From Coriobacteriaceae bacterium AF45-21 (GTDB lineage Bacteria; Actinomycetota; Coriobacteriia; Coriobacteriales; Coriobacteriaceae): a stretch of 20,841 bases of DNA. Under the pieces are notes generated by a model, which was not told the DNA's origin, ran no database searches, and saw only the letters and a list, made by a program, of their open reading frames with translations. The stretch covers positions 1 through 20,841 of the forward strand of contig JAQCYU010000034.1 in NCBI GenBank assembly GCA_027682925.1. The letters are read 5' to 3'. The position numbers and the translations under genes were made by a program. This document shows positions 1 through 7,247 of the stretch, piece by piece. Every line of letters begins with the position of its first letter. Positions within the stretch are counted from its first letter, which is position 1.

Positions 1-109
1 TCGTCTCCACCCGAGCATTGAATGAGGCTCCAACGCAAGTTGGGGCCTTTTTTCATATAGGCACACAAGGTCAAAGGCGGCACCATGATCCTCCTGGTCG
101 ACAAGATCG
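1..109. repeat. 109-bp direct repeat, left copy
   Basis: These 109 bases are identical to 795-903 (offset 794). The copy contains the last 9 bases of a tRNA-Ala(GGC) gene (1-9), its intrinsic terminator (26-53), the ribosome binding region, and the first 25 bases of the ABC-F reading frame (ATG at 85). Identity ends abruptly after base 109. Because position 1 is the window edge, the repeat may continue further left and include a whole second tRNA-Ala. The absence of any mismatch implies a very recent duplication or an assembly artefact. Confidence 0.95.
26..53 (+). terminator. Intrinsic terminator of the left (partial) tRNA-Ala copy
   Basis: The stem GGCTCCAAC / GTTGGGGCC (9 pairs, one G-U) with loop GCAA is followed by six T residues at 48-53. 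It is the duplicate of the terminator at 820-847 and would end transcription coming from a tRNA-Ala gene lying mostly left of the window. Confidence 0.85.
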
Positions 110-117
110 TGCGTTGA
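85..117 (+). pseudogene. Truncated 5' end of duplicated ABC-F gene
   Basis: ATG at 85 opens the same frame as the intact ABC-F gene at 879 and encodes its first eight residues (MILLVDKI). After base 109 the sequence diverges, giving two unrelated codons and a TGA at 115-117. No other ABC-F sequence is seen at this site, so this is a by-product of the 109-bp duplication and not a working gene. Confidence 0.8.
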
Positions 118-142
118 ACGGGTGCCGCGTGCATGGTAGTAT
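114..142 (+). promoter_or_regulatory. Sigma70-type promoter for tRNA-Met
   Basis: A -35 box TTGAAC (114-119) and a -10 box TAGTAT (137-142) are separated by exactly 17 bases. The tRNA-Met gene starts at 208, giving a leader of about 60 bases. The -35 box starts only five bases beyond the end of the direct repeat, so the duplication breakpoint lies immediately upstream of this promoter. Confidence 0.7.
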
Positions 143-207
143 TTCACATCGTGGTTCAAGATGGGTGGCCCGCTCCGACGGCCTCTATCACATCCACCAC
201 TTTGCAA

Positions 208-283
208 GGGCTCTTGGCGCAACGGTTAGCGCAGGGGACTCATAATCCCTGGGTTCTGGGTTCGAATCCCGGAGGGCCCACCA
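208..283 (+). tRNA. tRNA-Met (anticodon CAT)
   Basis: A full cloverleaf can be folded. The acceptor stem GGGCTCT / AGGGCCC has one G-U pair. The D arm is GCGC/GCGC. The anticodon stem GGGGA/TCCCT closes the loop CTCATAA with anticodon CAT. The T arm CTGGG/CCCGG closes TTCGAAT. The discriminator A is at 280 and CCA is encoded at 281-283. The normal first acceptor pair (G-C) and the lack of the three G-C pairs next to the loop argue against initiator tRNA. A CAT anticodon can also belong to tRNA-Ile2, where the C is modified to lysidine; sequence alone does not decide between elongator Met and Ile2. Confidence 0.92.
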
Positions 284-295
284 GAGAATCGAGGG

Positions 296-322
296 GCCGG
301 GCAAATAGCCCGGCTTCTTTTT
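296..322 (+). terminator. Intrinsic terminator after tRNA-Met
   Basis: The perfect 7-bp stem GCCGGGC / GCCCGGC with loop AAATA is followed by TTCTTTTT (315-322). It lies 12 bases after the encoded CCA of tRNA-Met, so the tRNA is a monocistronic unit. Confidence 0.88.
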
Positions 323-689
323 GCCATAGTTCCCACTCCATACGCCTGCCAAATTGCTTTGATAAACGTTTGCAGTTCAAATCCACGTAATAGATTATGC
401 TGGTTGACAAGAACCATTTCAAAACTGTGCCGGATTACGGGGCTGGACCCGGACCGGCCGTCCATACCCTGCATTTCACGGAATGCGCAAGTCGTCTACC
501 TGCGGTTTTGATTTTACCGATTACGGCATGCTCGGGAGTTCCCGGGCTAGCCCCGTAAACCGGTATGGTTTTGAAATCGCCGGGTCGGCGGGAGCGCGGT
601 TGGCCCCGATAACGGGACCGGCGCCGGCGGGATGGCCGTTGGGCGGATGGCGGCCCGCGCCGCGACTGCGAAATTTTCCAAAATTGTCC
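323..689. other. Gene-free intergenic stretch between two tRNA genes
   Basis: Between the tRNA-Met terminator and the tRNA-Ala promoter I find no credible protein gene: short open frames here lack ribosome binding sites and recognisable content. Apart from the inverted-repeat element at 416-577, the part to its right (about 578-660) is very GC-rich and contains the self-complementary run CCGGCGCCGG. Confidence 0.6.
416..577. repeat. 162-bp inverted-repeat intergenic element
   Basis: Arms 416-446 and 547-577 pair around one axis with no gaps. ATTTCAAAAC (416-425) matches GTTTTGAAAT (568-577), and CCGGATTACGGGGCTGG (430-446) matches the arm at 547-563 with one mismatch and one G-U pair. In total 31 positions pair with one mismatch and a few G-U pairs. 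The interior holds two smaller hairpins: GCATTT/GAATGC and, overlapping the right arm, GCTCGGGA/TCCCGGGC (530-547). The octamer GATTACGG recurs inside. No convincing reading frame was found. It could be a MITE-like or REP-like dispersed element or a structured RNA; there is no second copy in this window. Confidence 0.65.
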
Positions 690-718
690 TTGCATCGTGG
701 TCCGAGTTCCCGTATAGT
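690..718 (+). promoter_or_regulatory. Sigma70-type promoter for tRNA-Ala
   Basis: A -35 box TTGCAT (690-695) and a -10 box TATAGT (713-718) are separated by 17 bases. The tRNA-Ala gene begins at 731, so the primary transcript would have a very short leader, as is usual for tRNA genes. Confidence 0.75.
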
Positions 719-730
719 ACTTTTTCGCAC

Positions 731-803
731 GGGGGCGTAGCTCAGCTGGGAGAGCGCTTGACTGGCAGTCAAGAGGTCAGGGGTTCGATCCCCCTCGTCT
801 CCA
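731..803 (+). tRNA. tRNA-Ala (anticodon GGC)
   Basis: The 73-nt cloverleaf has acceptor stem GGGGGCG / CGTCTCC with two G-U pairs. The anticodon stem CTTGA/TCAAG closes the loop CTGGCAG with anticodon GGC. The T arm GGGG-TTCGATC-CCCC and discriminator A (803) are present. The 3' CCA is not fully encoded: the bases after A803 are CCC, so CCA must be completed enzymatically. A terminator follows at 820-847. The last 9 bases lie within the 109-bp direct repeat. Confidence 0.95.
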
Positions 804-903
804 CCCGAGCATTGAATGAGGCTCCAACGCAAGTTGGGGCCTTTTTTCATATAGGCACACAAGGTCAAAGGCGGCACCATGATCCTCCTGGTCGACAAGA
901 TCG
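795..903. repeat. 109-bp direct repeat, right copy
   Basis: Identical to 1-109. This copy is in the apparently native context: it joins the 3' end of an intact tRNA-Ala, its terminator, and the start of the intact ABC-F gene. The right boundary is after the eighth codon of ABC-F (base 903). Confidence 0.95.
820..847 (+). terminator. Intrinsic terminator after tRNA-Ala
   Basis: The 9-bp stem GGCTCCAAC / GTTGGGGCC with tetraloop GCAA is followed by a T6 tract. It separates the tRNA-Ala transcript from the ABC-F gene that starts 31 bases later. No separate promoter is obvious in that short gap, so ABC-F may depend partly on read-through. Confidence 0.88.
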
Positions 904-2915
904 AAAAAAGCTTCGGCGCGCGCGTCCTCTTTAGCGGCGCGTCCTTCCAGATCAACCCCGGCGAGCGCTTTGCGCTCGTTGGGCCCAACGGCGCCGGCAA
1001 AACCACCATGCTCAAGATCATCATGGGCATCGACAGCCCCGATGCCGGCCAGGTCCAGTACGCCAAGGACTGCCAGGTGGGCTACCTAGAGCAGGAAACC
1101 AACCTGGAGCACAAGGACACCACCATCCTTGCCGAGGTCATGGCCGCCGCCAAGGAAATCCGCCGCATGGGCGAGCGCGCTAACGAGCTGCAGGCCCAGA
1201 TCACCGAACTCTCCGAACAGGGCAAGGATGTCGACGCACTCCTCAACGAGTACGGCCAGGTCCAAGACCGCTTTGAGCACCTGGGCGGCTACGAACTCGA
1301 GAGCAACGCCCGCAAGATCCTGTCCGGCCTGGGCTTTAAGGTCACCGACTTTGAGCGCCCGTGCTCCGAGTTCTCGGGCGGCTGGCAGATGCGCATCGCG
1401 CTCGCCAAGCTCTTCCTGCGCCACCCCGACCTGCTGCTTCTGGACGAGCCCACCAACCACCTGGATCTCGAAAGCGTCCAGTGGTTGCGCGGCTTTATCG
1501 CCAACTACGACGGCGCCGTGCTCATCGTCAGCCACGACCGCGCCTTCATGGACGCCTGCGTCGACCACGTCGCCGCGCTCGAAAACCGTCGCGTGACCAC
1601 CTACACCGGCAACTACAGCAGCTACCTCAAGCAGCGCGAGGACAACCTGGAGCAGATGCGCGCCAAGCGTGCCGCTCAGGAGCGAGACATCGCCCACATG
1701 CAGGTCTTCGTTGACAAGTTCCGCTACAAGCCCACCAAGGCAGCCCAGGCCCAGGAGCGCATCCGCAAGATCGAGCAGATCAAAAAGGAGCTCGTCATCC
1801 TGCCCGAGGGCCACAAGCACATCGACTTTAAGTTCCCCGACCCGCCGCGCTCCGGCGACATGGTCGTGGGCCTCGAGGGCGTCTCCAAGTCATACGGCGA
1901 TAAGCACATTTACAGCGACATCGACCTCAAGCTCTACCGCGGCGAGCACGTGGCGCTCGTCGGCCCCAACGGCGCCGGTAAGTCCACCCTCATGAAGATC
2001 CTCGCTGGCCTTGAGCCGCCCACTACTGGCACCCGCGATCTGGGCACCAACGTGGGTGTGGCCTACTACGCCCAGCACGCGCTCGAGGGCATGACCGAGT
2101 CCAACACCGTCCTGCAAGAGATCGACACCGTCACGCCAAAGTGGACCGTGCCGCAGCAACGCAGCCTGCTGGGCGCCTTCCTGTTTAGCGACAACGATTC
2201 CATCGAAAAGCAGGTCCGCGTACTCTCCGGCGGCGAAAAAGCGCGTCTCGCGCTCGCCAAAATGCTCGTGGCCCCCGAGGCGCTCCTGTGCCTGGACGAG
2301 CCCACCAACCACCTGGACATCGACTCGGTGGACATGCTCGAGAACGCCCTGCAAAACTTCCCCGGCACCATCGTGCTGATCAGCCACGACGAGCACCTGG
2401 TGCGCGCCGTTGCCAACCGCGTGATCGACATCCGCGATGGCAAGGTCACGGTCTACGACGGCGACTACGACTACTACCTCTACAAGCGCGAGGACCTCGC
2501 GGCCCGCGCCGCCGCCGAGGCGGCAGGGGAGAGTGCGCCTGCGGCAGGCAAGAGCACTAAGCCCGCCAACGCCGCCCAAGACAGCAGCCCCACCGCGGCC
2601 CCCAAGCCGGCCGAGGGCAAAAAGACCAAGGAGCAAAAGCGCGCTGAGGCACAGGCCCGTACCGCGCTCAACAAAAAGCTCAAGGGCGTGCGCAACCAGC
2701 TCAAGAAGATCGAGACGGAGCTCGATAAAAAGCGCGCCCGCTATGACGAGCTTATGGAATTGATGGCAAGCGAAGAGCTTTATGCCGATCAAGACAAGTT
2801 CAACGCCGCGCTGGGGGAATATAACGGCCTTAAGCAAGAGCTACCCAAGCTCGAGGACGAATGGCTGGAGCTTTCCACCCAGATCGAAGAGGAGACCGCG
2901 CGTGAACTCTCGTAA
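879..2915 (+). CDS. ABC-F family ATPase (Uup/YdiF-like, ribosome-associated)
   Basis: This 678-residue protein has two ABC ATPase domains in one chain and no membrane segments, which defines the ABC-F class. Domain 1 has Walker A GPNGAGKT (about 35-42), signature FSGGW (about 164) and Walker B/D-loop [12 protein letters not shown] (about 185-196). Domain 2 has GPNGAGKS (about 361), [13 protein letters not shown] (about 449) and [11 protein letters not shown]. The inter-domain linker is charged and helical (P-site tRNA interaction motif region). After domain 2 an Ala/Lys/Pro-rich linker leads to a C-terminal coiled coil (about 605-675), as in Uup and YdiF/ABCF3-like proteins. ABC-F proteins bind the ribosomal E site and act in translation or antibiotic protection, not transport; which role applies here is not decidable. 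The start at 879 has a modest AAAGGCGG ribosome binding site. Confidence 0.93.
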   Translation: MILLVDKIEKSFGARVLFSGASFQINPGERFALVGPNGAGKTTMLKIIMGIDSPDAGQVQYAKDCQVGYLEQETNLEHKDTTILAEVMAAAKEIRRMGERANELQAQITELSEQGKDVDALLNEYGQVQDRFEHLGGYELESNARKILSGLGFKVTDFERPCSEFSGGWQMRIALAKLFLRHPDLLLLDEPTNHLDLESVQWLRGFIANYDGAVLIVSHDRAFMDACVDHVAALENRRVTTYTGNYSSYLKQREDNLEQMRAKRAAQERDIAHMQVFVDKFRYKPTKAAQAQERIRKIEQIKKELVILPEGHKHIDFKFPDPPRSGDMVVGLEGVSKSYGDKHIYSDIDLKLYRGEHVALVGPNGAGKSTLMKILAGLEPPTTGTRDLGTNVGVAYYAQHALEGMTESNTVLQEIDTVTPKWTVPQQRSLLGAFLFSDNDSIEKQVRVLSGGEKARLALAKMLVAPEALLCLDEPTNHLDIDSVDMLENALQNFPGTIVLISHDEHLVRAVANRVIDIRDGKVTVYDGDYDYYLYKREDLAARAAAEAAGESAPAAGKSTKPANAAQDSSPTAAPKPAEGKKTKEQKRAEAQARTALNKKLKGVRNQLKKIETELDKKRARYDELMELMASEELYADQDKFNAALGEYNGLKQELPKLEDEWLELSTQIEEETARELS

Positions 2916-3198
2916 GGCCGCTGCCGTGGCGATGAGCATCATCGCCATCGCCTGTCGCATCTGCGGCATCTTTATGAGCGCGATGACCGTGCTGCTGTGC
3001 TTTAGCGGCCTGACCGCCAAGCTGCAGATCGTGGGCTTTGTCGTTGAGCTTTCGCGCGCGCTGCCGAGTGCCATCGCCGGCTACGGCGTCATCACCTCGC
3101 CCTTTGGCGGCGTCTTCCGCCTGGATTACGCCATCGTCGCTGTGATCCTGTTTGTAATTGACTACCTGCTCACGCGCGCCTCGCGCCGCGTCCGCTAG
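2902..3198 (+). CDS. Small membrane protein, function unknown
   Basis: I place the start at GTG 2902 because an AGAGGAG ribosome binding site ends at 2894, seven bases upstream. This overlaps the ABC-F stop by 14 bases and suggests translational coupling. The 98-residue product starts with a short basic segment (NSRK), then has hydrophobic stretches at about 7-30 and 36-52 and a strong one at about 74-91, ending in a basic tail (TRASRRVR). Two or three transmembrane segments are likely, with the basic C terminus in the cytoplasm. I do not recognise a family. The frame stays open upstream to an ATG at 2782, but that part is inside ABC-F in another frame and is a shadow. Confidence 0.7.
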   Translation: MNSRKAAAVAMSIIAIACRICGIFMSAMTVLLCFSGLTAKLQIVGFVVELSRALPSAIAGYGVITSPFGGVFRLDYAIVAVILFVIDYLLTRASRRVR

Positions 3199-3207
3199 GA
3201 GAGTGCC

Positions 3208-3891
3208 ATGTCCAGCAGCTACCTCATGAACCTGCTCGCCAGCGCCGTCGCCGTCATCGTGGGCATCGTGATCCACGAGAGCGCACACGCCGCCGCGGCC
3301 TGGGCGCTCGGCGACAAGACGGCCCGTTCGCGCGGCCGCGTGTCGCTCAACCCGCTTAACCATATCGACCCGTTTGGCACCATCATCCTGCCGCTGCTCA
3401 TGCTCGCGGCCGGCGGCCCGGTGTTCGCCTTCGCCAAACCCGTGCCCGTCTACCTCAACAACCTCAAGCACCCCAAGCGCGACGAGGTCCTGGTGAGCGT
3501 AGCCGGCCCCGCATCGAACATCTCGCTCGCGTGCCTCGCTGCCGCCCTCATGCACGCGGCATATGGCAGCCTCTATACCAACATGTCCTTTGCCCTGGCG
3601 TCACAGATCATGAACTTCGGCGCCACGTTTATCGTAGTCAACCTGTCGCTCGCGTTCTTTAACCTCGTCCCGATCCCGCCGCTCGATGGCTCGTCGATCA
3701 TCGTGCCGTTCCTCAAAGGCAAGGCGCTCAACAATTATTACCGTCTGCAGCAATACGCTATGTCCATCCTCATCATTGTGCTGTATCTACTGCCCATGTG
3801 GACCGGCATCGATGTGATCGGCCGCTATTTCGACGTTACCGTGTATCCGCTTGCTGAGCAGCTGCTCAACTTCGCAATCGCCGGCATCTAA
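3208..3891 (+). CDS. Site-2 protease family (M50) membrane metalloprotease
   Basis: The 227-residue protein is hydrophobic, with about five or six membrane segments. The zinc motif HESAH is at 23-27 within the first transmembrane helix. The third metal ligand lies in the motif NLVPIPPLDG, with Asp at about 160, in a later helix. This two-part arrangement and short length fit the compact M50B branch (Rip/YwhC-like) of intramembrane site-2 proteases, which cut transmembrane anti-sigma factors or signal peptides inside the membrane. There is no PDZ domain, and no substrate is visible nearby. The start has an AGGAG site nine bases after the preceding gene, so it is probably co-transcribed with it. 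Confidence 0.9.
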   Translation: MSSSYLMNLLASAVAVIVGIVIHESAHAAAAWALGDKTARSRGRVSLNPLNHIDPFGTIILPLLMLAAGGPVFAFAKPVPVYLNNLKHPKRDEVLVSVAGPASNISLACLAAALMHAAYGSLYTNMSFALASQIMNFGATFIVVNLSLAFFNLVPIPPLDGSSIIVPFLKGKALNNYYRLQQYAMSILIIVLYLLPMWTGIDVIGRYFDVTVYPLAEQLLNFAIAGI

Positions 3892-3906
3892 GGTAAACTT
3901 ACAGGT

Positions 3907-3925
3907 CGACCGTGCAAAACGGTCG
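3907..3925 (+). other. Small hairpin in the gap before scpA
   Basis: The 7-bp perfect stem CGACCGT / ACGGTCG with a 5-base loop lies in the 84-base gap between the protease gene and scpA. There is no T tract, so it is not a normal intrinsic terminator; it may be an mRNA processing or stability element, or chance. Confidence 0.35.
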
Positions 3926-3975
3926 TAATATGCACCCAAACCGCGCCGCGAAGGCGCCGTCAAAGGAGGTCGAAG

Positions 3976-4787
3976 ATGTCGTATCGCGTGTCGACGCAGG
4001 TCTACAGCGGACCGTTCGACCTGCTGCTGCAGCTGGTAACCCGCCAAAAAGTAGATATCGGCGCTATCTCCATCAGCGAGGTGGCCGAGCAGTACCTTGC
4101 CGAGGCCGAACGCATCGAGGCGCTGGACCTGGACGTGGCGAGCGACTTTTTGCTAGTCGCGGCAACCCTTTTGGACATCAAGGCTGCCTCGCTGGTGCCG
4201 CAGGAGGCCCCGCGCAAAGTAGATGACGACGATGACGAGTTCGACGAAGACCTCGAGGAACTCAGCGCGCTCGACGGCGATGCCCTGCGCGAGGTCCTGA
4301 TTCAGCGCCTGATCGCTTACAAGCAGTTTAAGGGCGCGGCTGCGGCCCTCGGTGCCCGCATGCAGGCCGAAAGCCGCATGCATCCGCGCGTGGCCGGCCC
4401 CGACCCCGAGTTCCTAGGCCTTATGCCCGACTACCTTGCCGGCATCACGCTGCGCGGTCTCGCCGTCATCTGTGCCGACCTGGACGGCAAGCGACAGACC
4501 TTCTTGCTGGAGGCCGAGCACGTGGCACCGCATCGCGTGCCGCTCGACCTGACCGTGGCCTCAGTCGACCGCTTTACCATGCGCACCAGACCTGCACCTT
4601 CCGCGAGCTGTTGGACGGCGACGCCACGACCGAGCAACTCGTCGTCACCTTTTTGGCCATGCTGGAGCTCGCCAAGCGTGGCTCGCTCACGCTGAGCCAG
4701 GACGAGATCTTTGGAACCATTCAAATCAACCGCGTCGAGGGCGCCGAGGCATACGTGCCTGGCGAGGGCCCCGAGCTCACCGAATAG
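3976..4787 (+). CDS. scpA: Segregation and condensation protein ScpA (frameshifted)
   Basis: ScpA is the kleisin that bridges the Smc heads and binds ScpB in chromosome condensation and segregation. The N-terminal part (VYSGPFDLLLQLVTRQKVDI, then SEVAEQYLAEAE and DFLLVAATLLDIKAASLVP) is typical, followed by an acidic linker and the middle region. At about 4580-4590 the frame is lost. The next frame carries the conserved C-terminal winged helix (TFRELLDGD, VVTFLAMLELAKRGSL, QDEIFGTIQI) and ends at TAG 4785-4787. Restoring one C near 4584 would give a 270-residue protein of normal length. As sequenced, the first frame ends at 4695 with an unrelated tail. AAAGGAGG precedes the ATG, and scpB follows after 11 bases. 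A base error or a real inactivating deletion are both possible; error is likelier for this gene. Confidence 0.9.
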
Positions 4788-4798
4788 GAGCTGCAACC

Positions 4799-5527
4799 AT
4801 GTCAACCCTTTCCACGCTGGAGGCAAACAGCCTCAAAGGCGCCCTCGAGGCGCTGCTGCTGGTGTCGAGCGACCCGGTGAGCGCGCCCGCGCTGGCAGGT
4901 GCGCTGGATATCGCCCCCGGCGAGTGCGCATCGCTGCTCGCCGAGCTCAAGGTTGAGTACGAGGAGGCCAACCGTGGCTTTCAGCTGCGCGAGGTCGCCG
5001 GCGGCTGGCGCCTGTTTACGCATCCCGCCTACCACGACGTGGTCGAGGCCTATGTGCTGAGCTGGGACACGCAAAAGCTGTCGCAGGCGGCGCTCGAAAC
5101 ACTGGCCGTCATCGCATACCACCAGCCCGTGACGCGCGAGGTGGTCAAAGGCATCCGCGGCGTCAATTCTGACGGCGTCATCGCGTCGCTCGTGGACAAA
5201 GGTCTGGTGCGCGAGCTCGGACGCGACCCCCAGCGCAGTCAGGCCATCATCTACGGCACGACCAACGCCTTCTTGGAAAAGTTCGGTCTGCGTTCCACCC
5301 GCGACCTGCCCGACCTGGAGCAGTTTGCCCCCGACGAGCAGTCGCGTCAGTTTATCCGCGAACGCCTGAGCGGCCGCAGCATTCAGTCCACGCTCGAGGA
5401 GCAGGCCGAGGACCTGGACGAGGAGCGCGAACTGCTCGATACCGATGTTGACGATGTTGAGGCAATCGAGGACTTGGAGACCCTGGTCGTCGACGAGACC
5501 TCGGAGGATTTGCATGACGAGGATTAA
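4799..5527 (+). CDS. scpB: Segregation and condensation protein ScpB
   Basis: ScpB is the dimeric winged-helix (kite) partner of ScpA in the Smc-ScpAB complex. The 242-residue product has two winged-helix domains: LKGALEALLLVSSDPVSAPALA near the N terminus, and the highly characteristic segment LSQAALETLAVIAYHQPVTR followed by IRGVNSDGVIASLVDKGLV at about 98-140. The last 50 residues are strongly acidic (many Asp/Glu) and probably disordered. AGGAG lies upstream of the ATG, 11 bases after the scpA stop, so the two are one translational unit. The 3' end overlaps the next gene by 14 bases. Confidence 0.95.
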   Translation: MSTLSTLEANSLKGALEALLLVSSDPVSAPALAGALDIAPGECASLLAELKVEYEEANRGFQLREVAGGWRLFTHPAYHDVVEAYVLSWDTQKLSQAALETLAVIAYHQPVTREVVKGIRGVNSDGVIASLVDKGLVRELGRDPQRSQAIIYGTTNAFLEKFGLRSTRDLPDLEQFAPDEQSRQFIRERLSGRSIQSTLEEQAEDLDEERELLDTDVDDVEAIEDLETLVVDETSEDLHDED

Positions 5528-6491
5528 CGAAGTAGGGGAGACGCGCGCCGGCGCTGCGGTACCCAACGCGGATACGCACGAGTCCGACGCCCAGCCCGTC
5601 TATCCGCACACCATGCGCCTGCAGCGCTTTTTGGCGCGCGCGGGCGTGGCGAGCCGCCGCGGGTCGGAAGACCTGATGACTGCCGGCCGCGTGACCGTCA
5701 ACGGCCAGGTCGCGACCGAACTGGGCACCAAGGTCGACGTCGACCACGACCACATCGAGGTCGACGGCATGCCCGTCAAGCTCAACCAGGGCGCCGTGTA
5801 CTTGATGCTCTACAAGCCGACCGGCTACCTCACCACCATGAGCGACCCGCAGGAGCGCCCTTGCGTGGCCGACCTGGTCCCCCGCGACCGCTTTCCGGGA
5901 CTATTCCCGGTGGGCCGCCTGGACCGAGACACCACAGGCCTTTTGCTCTTTACCACCGATGGCGACCTGTCGCAGGATCTGCTGCACCCCAGCAAGCATG
6001 TCTATAAGACCTACCAGGCGCTCGTGGACGGCCACCTGACCGATCGCGACTTAGAACCACTCCGCCGCGGCATCGAACTCGACGACGGCCTGTGCCAGCC
6101 GGCGATCTGCCGCGTCATCAACGCGCGCGAGGCAGAGGCCGTGGCTCCGCAAGGCGTCAAGCCCGGCACCACCGCCGTGGAGGTCATCATCCGCGAGGGG
6201 CGCAAAAACCAGGTCAAGCGCATGCTGAGCAAGATTCACCATCCGGTAATCCGCCTGCATCGCTGCAACTTTGCCGGCCTGGAGCTCAAGGACGTGGCCA
6301 AGGGCTCGTGGCGCGAGCTCACCGACCGCGAGGTACAGGTCCTCAAGGCCGGCGGCATCCCGCCCAAGCAGGCGAGCGCCAAGCGCAACGGCGGCAAGCC
6401 CCAAGACACGCCCGCCAGCCGCACGCGTCACCACGGCAGCCACGGCTCCGCACCCAAGCGCAACACCTACCGCGAGCGCTACACAGGCTAG
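5514..6491 (+). CDS. rluB: RsuA/RluB-family 23S rRNA pseudouridine synthase
   Basis: The enzyme isomerises a uridine in ribosomal RNA to pseudouridine. An N-terminal S4 RNA-binding domain (RLQRFLARAGVASRRGSEDL, then GRVTVNG) is followed by the catalytic domain with the motif VGRLDRDTTGLLLFTTDGDL at about 131-150, whose Asp after RL is the catalytic residue. The conserved segment REGRKNQVKRM and the C-terminal RLHRCNFAGLEL also fit the RsuA/RluB/RluE/RluF branch. I chose ATG 5514 because GGAGG sits six bases upstream; it overlaps the scpB stop by 14 bases. The product is 325 residues with a basic, His/Arg-rich disordered tail. The scpA-scpB-rluB order is widespread in Gram-positive bacteria and supports the RluB assignment. 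Confidence 0.9.
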   Translation: MTRINEVGETRAGAAVPNADTHESDAQPVYPHTMRLQRFLARAGVASRRGSEDLMTAGRVTVNGQVATELGTKVDVDHDHIEVDGMPVKLNQGAVYLMLYKPTGYLTTMSDPQERPCVADLVPRDRFPGLFPVGRLDRDTTGLLLFTTDGDLSQDLLHPSKHVYKTYQALVDGHLTDRDLEPLRRGIELDDGLCQPAICRVINAREAEAVAPQGVKPGTTAVEVIIREGRKNQVKRMLSKIHHPVIRLHRCNFAGLELKDVAKGSWRELTDREVQVLKAGGIPPKQASAKRNGGKPQDTPASRTRHHGSHGSAPKRNTYRERYTG

Positions 6492-6557
6492 GCAACCCGC
6501 CGCGCCCCTGCCCCCGCGAACCATACCAGCACGTCAACCATCGAAAGGAAGCATTGC

Positions 6558-7244
6558 ATGATCGTTGCCATCGACGGCCCCGCCGGTTCCGGCAAATCCA
6601 CCATCGCCAAGGAGATCGCCCGCCAGCTGGGCTTTAACAAGCTCGACACGGGCGCCATGTATCGCGCCGTCACCTTCGCCGCGCTCGACCGCGGCATCGA
6701 TCTGAACGACGAGACGGCCATCGACGCCCTCGCCGAGCAGATCGAGATTTGCTTTACCAACGGCACCGGCGAGGATACGCGCCTGACCATTGACGGCCAG
6801 GACGCTTCGGCCGCCATTCGTACCCCGCAGGTCGACGCCAACGTGTCCAAGGTCTCGGCCTACCCGGGCGTGCGCGCCGCCATGCTCATTCACCAGCGCC
6901 GCGCCGCCGAGGACCGCGATATCGTGGCCGAGGGTCGCGACATCGGAACCGTCGTGTTCCCCAACGCGCAGGTCAAGGTCTTCCTGACCGCCGACCCGCG
7001 CGAGCGCGCCCGCCGCCGCGTGCTGCAGCGTCACCAAAACGACGCCCAGCCGCTTACTGCCGAGCAGCTCGAGGCCGAGGTCGACGAGACTCTCGACGCC
7101 CTTAAGCAGCGCGACAAGCTTGACAGCAGCCGCGAGGTCGCCCCGCTCGTGCCCGCCGAGGACGCCGTGCACGTCGACTCCACCGCCCATACCATCGACG
7201 AGGTCGTCCGCATTATCGAGGACCTCATCAACCAAAGGAGGTAG
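6558..7244 (+). CDS. cmk: Cytidylate kinase
   Basis: Cmk phosphorylates CMP and dCMP to the diphosphates with ATP. The 228-residue protein starts with MIVAIDGPAGSGKSTIAKEI, containing the P-loop GPAGSGKS (7-14). It is followed by the family motifs LDTGAMYRAVTFAAL (about 29-43), VAEGRDIGTVVFPNA (about 125-139) and the Arg-rich lid RERARRR (about 149-155). The length is normal. The start has an AAAGGAAG site after a 66-base gap from the preceding gene, the widest spacing in this part of the run. plsC begins three bases after the stop, reproducing the common cmk-plsC-ispH order. Confidence 0.96.
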   Translation: MIVAIDGPAGSGKSTIAKEIARQLGFNKLDTGAMYRAVTFAALDRGIDLNDETAIDALAEQIEICFTNGTGEDTRLTIDGQDASAAIRTPQVDANVSKVSAYPGVRAAMLIHQRRAAEDRDIVAEGRDIGTVVFPNAQVKVFLTADPRERARRRVLQRHQNDAQPLTAEQLEAEVDETLDALKQRDKLDSSREVAPLVPAEDAVHVDSTAHTIDEVVRIIEDLINQRR

Positions 7245-7247
7245 CCC

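Noticed and set aside
208..283. Initiator tRNA-fMet at this position
   Set aside because: The first acceptor pair is a normal G-C and the anticodon stem lacks the three consecutive G-C pairs next to the loop that mark initiator tRNA.
1890..2837. Minus-strand open frame of 315 codons opposite ABC-F
   Set aside because: It covers the second ATPase domain in antisense and has no independent coding evidence.
2782..2901. Upstream ATG extension of the small membrane protein
   Set aside because: The extra 40 codons lie inside the ABC-F coiled coil in another frame, with composition typical of a shadow; GTG 2902 has the ribosome binding site.
3907..3925. Hairpin before scpA as an intrinsic terminator
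   Set aside because: It has a 7-bp stem but no T tract, and the flanking genes are closely spaced in the same direction.
4579..4590. Programmed frameshifting in scpA
   Set aside because: There is no slippery heptamer, internal ribosome binding site or downstream pseudoknot, and the family has no known recoding; a lost base is simpler.
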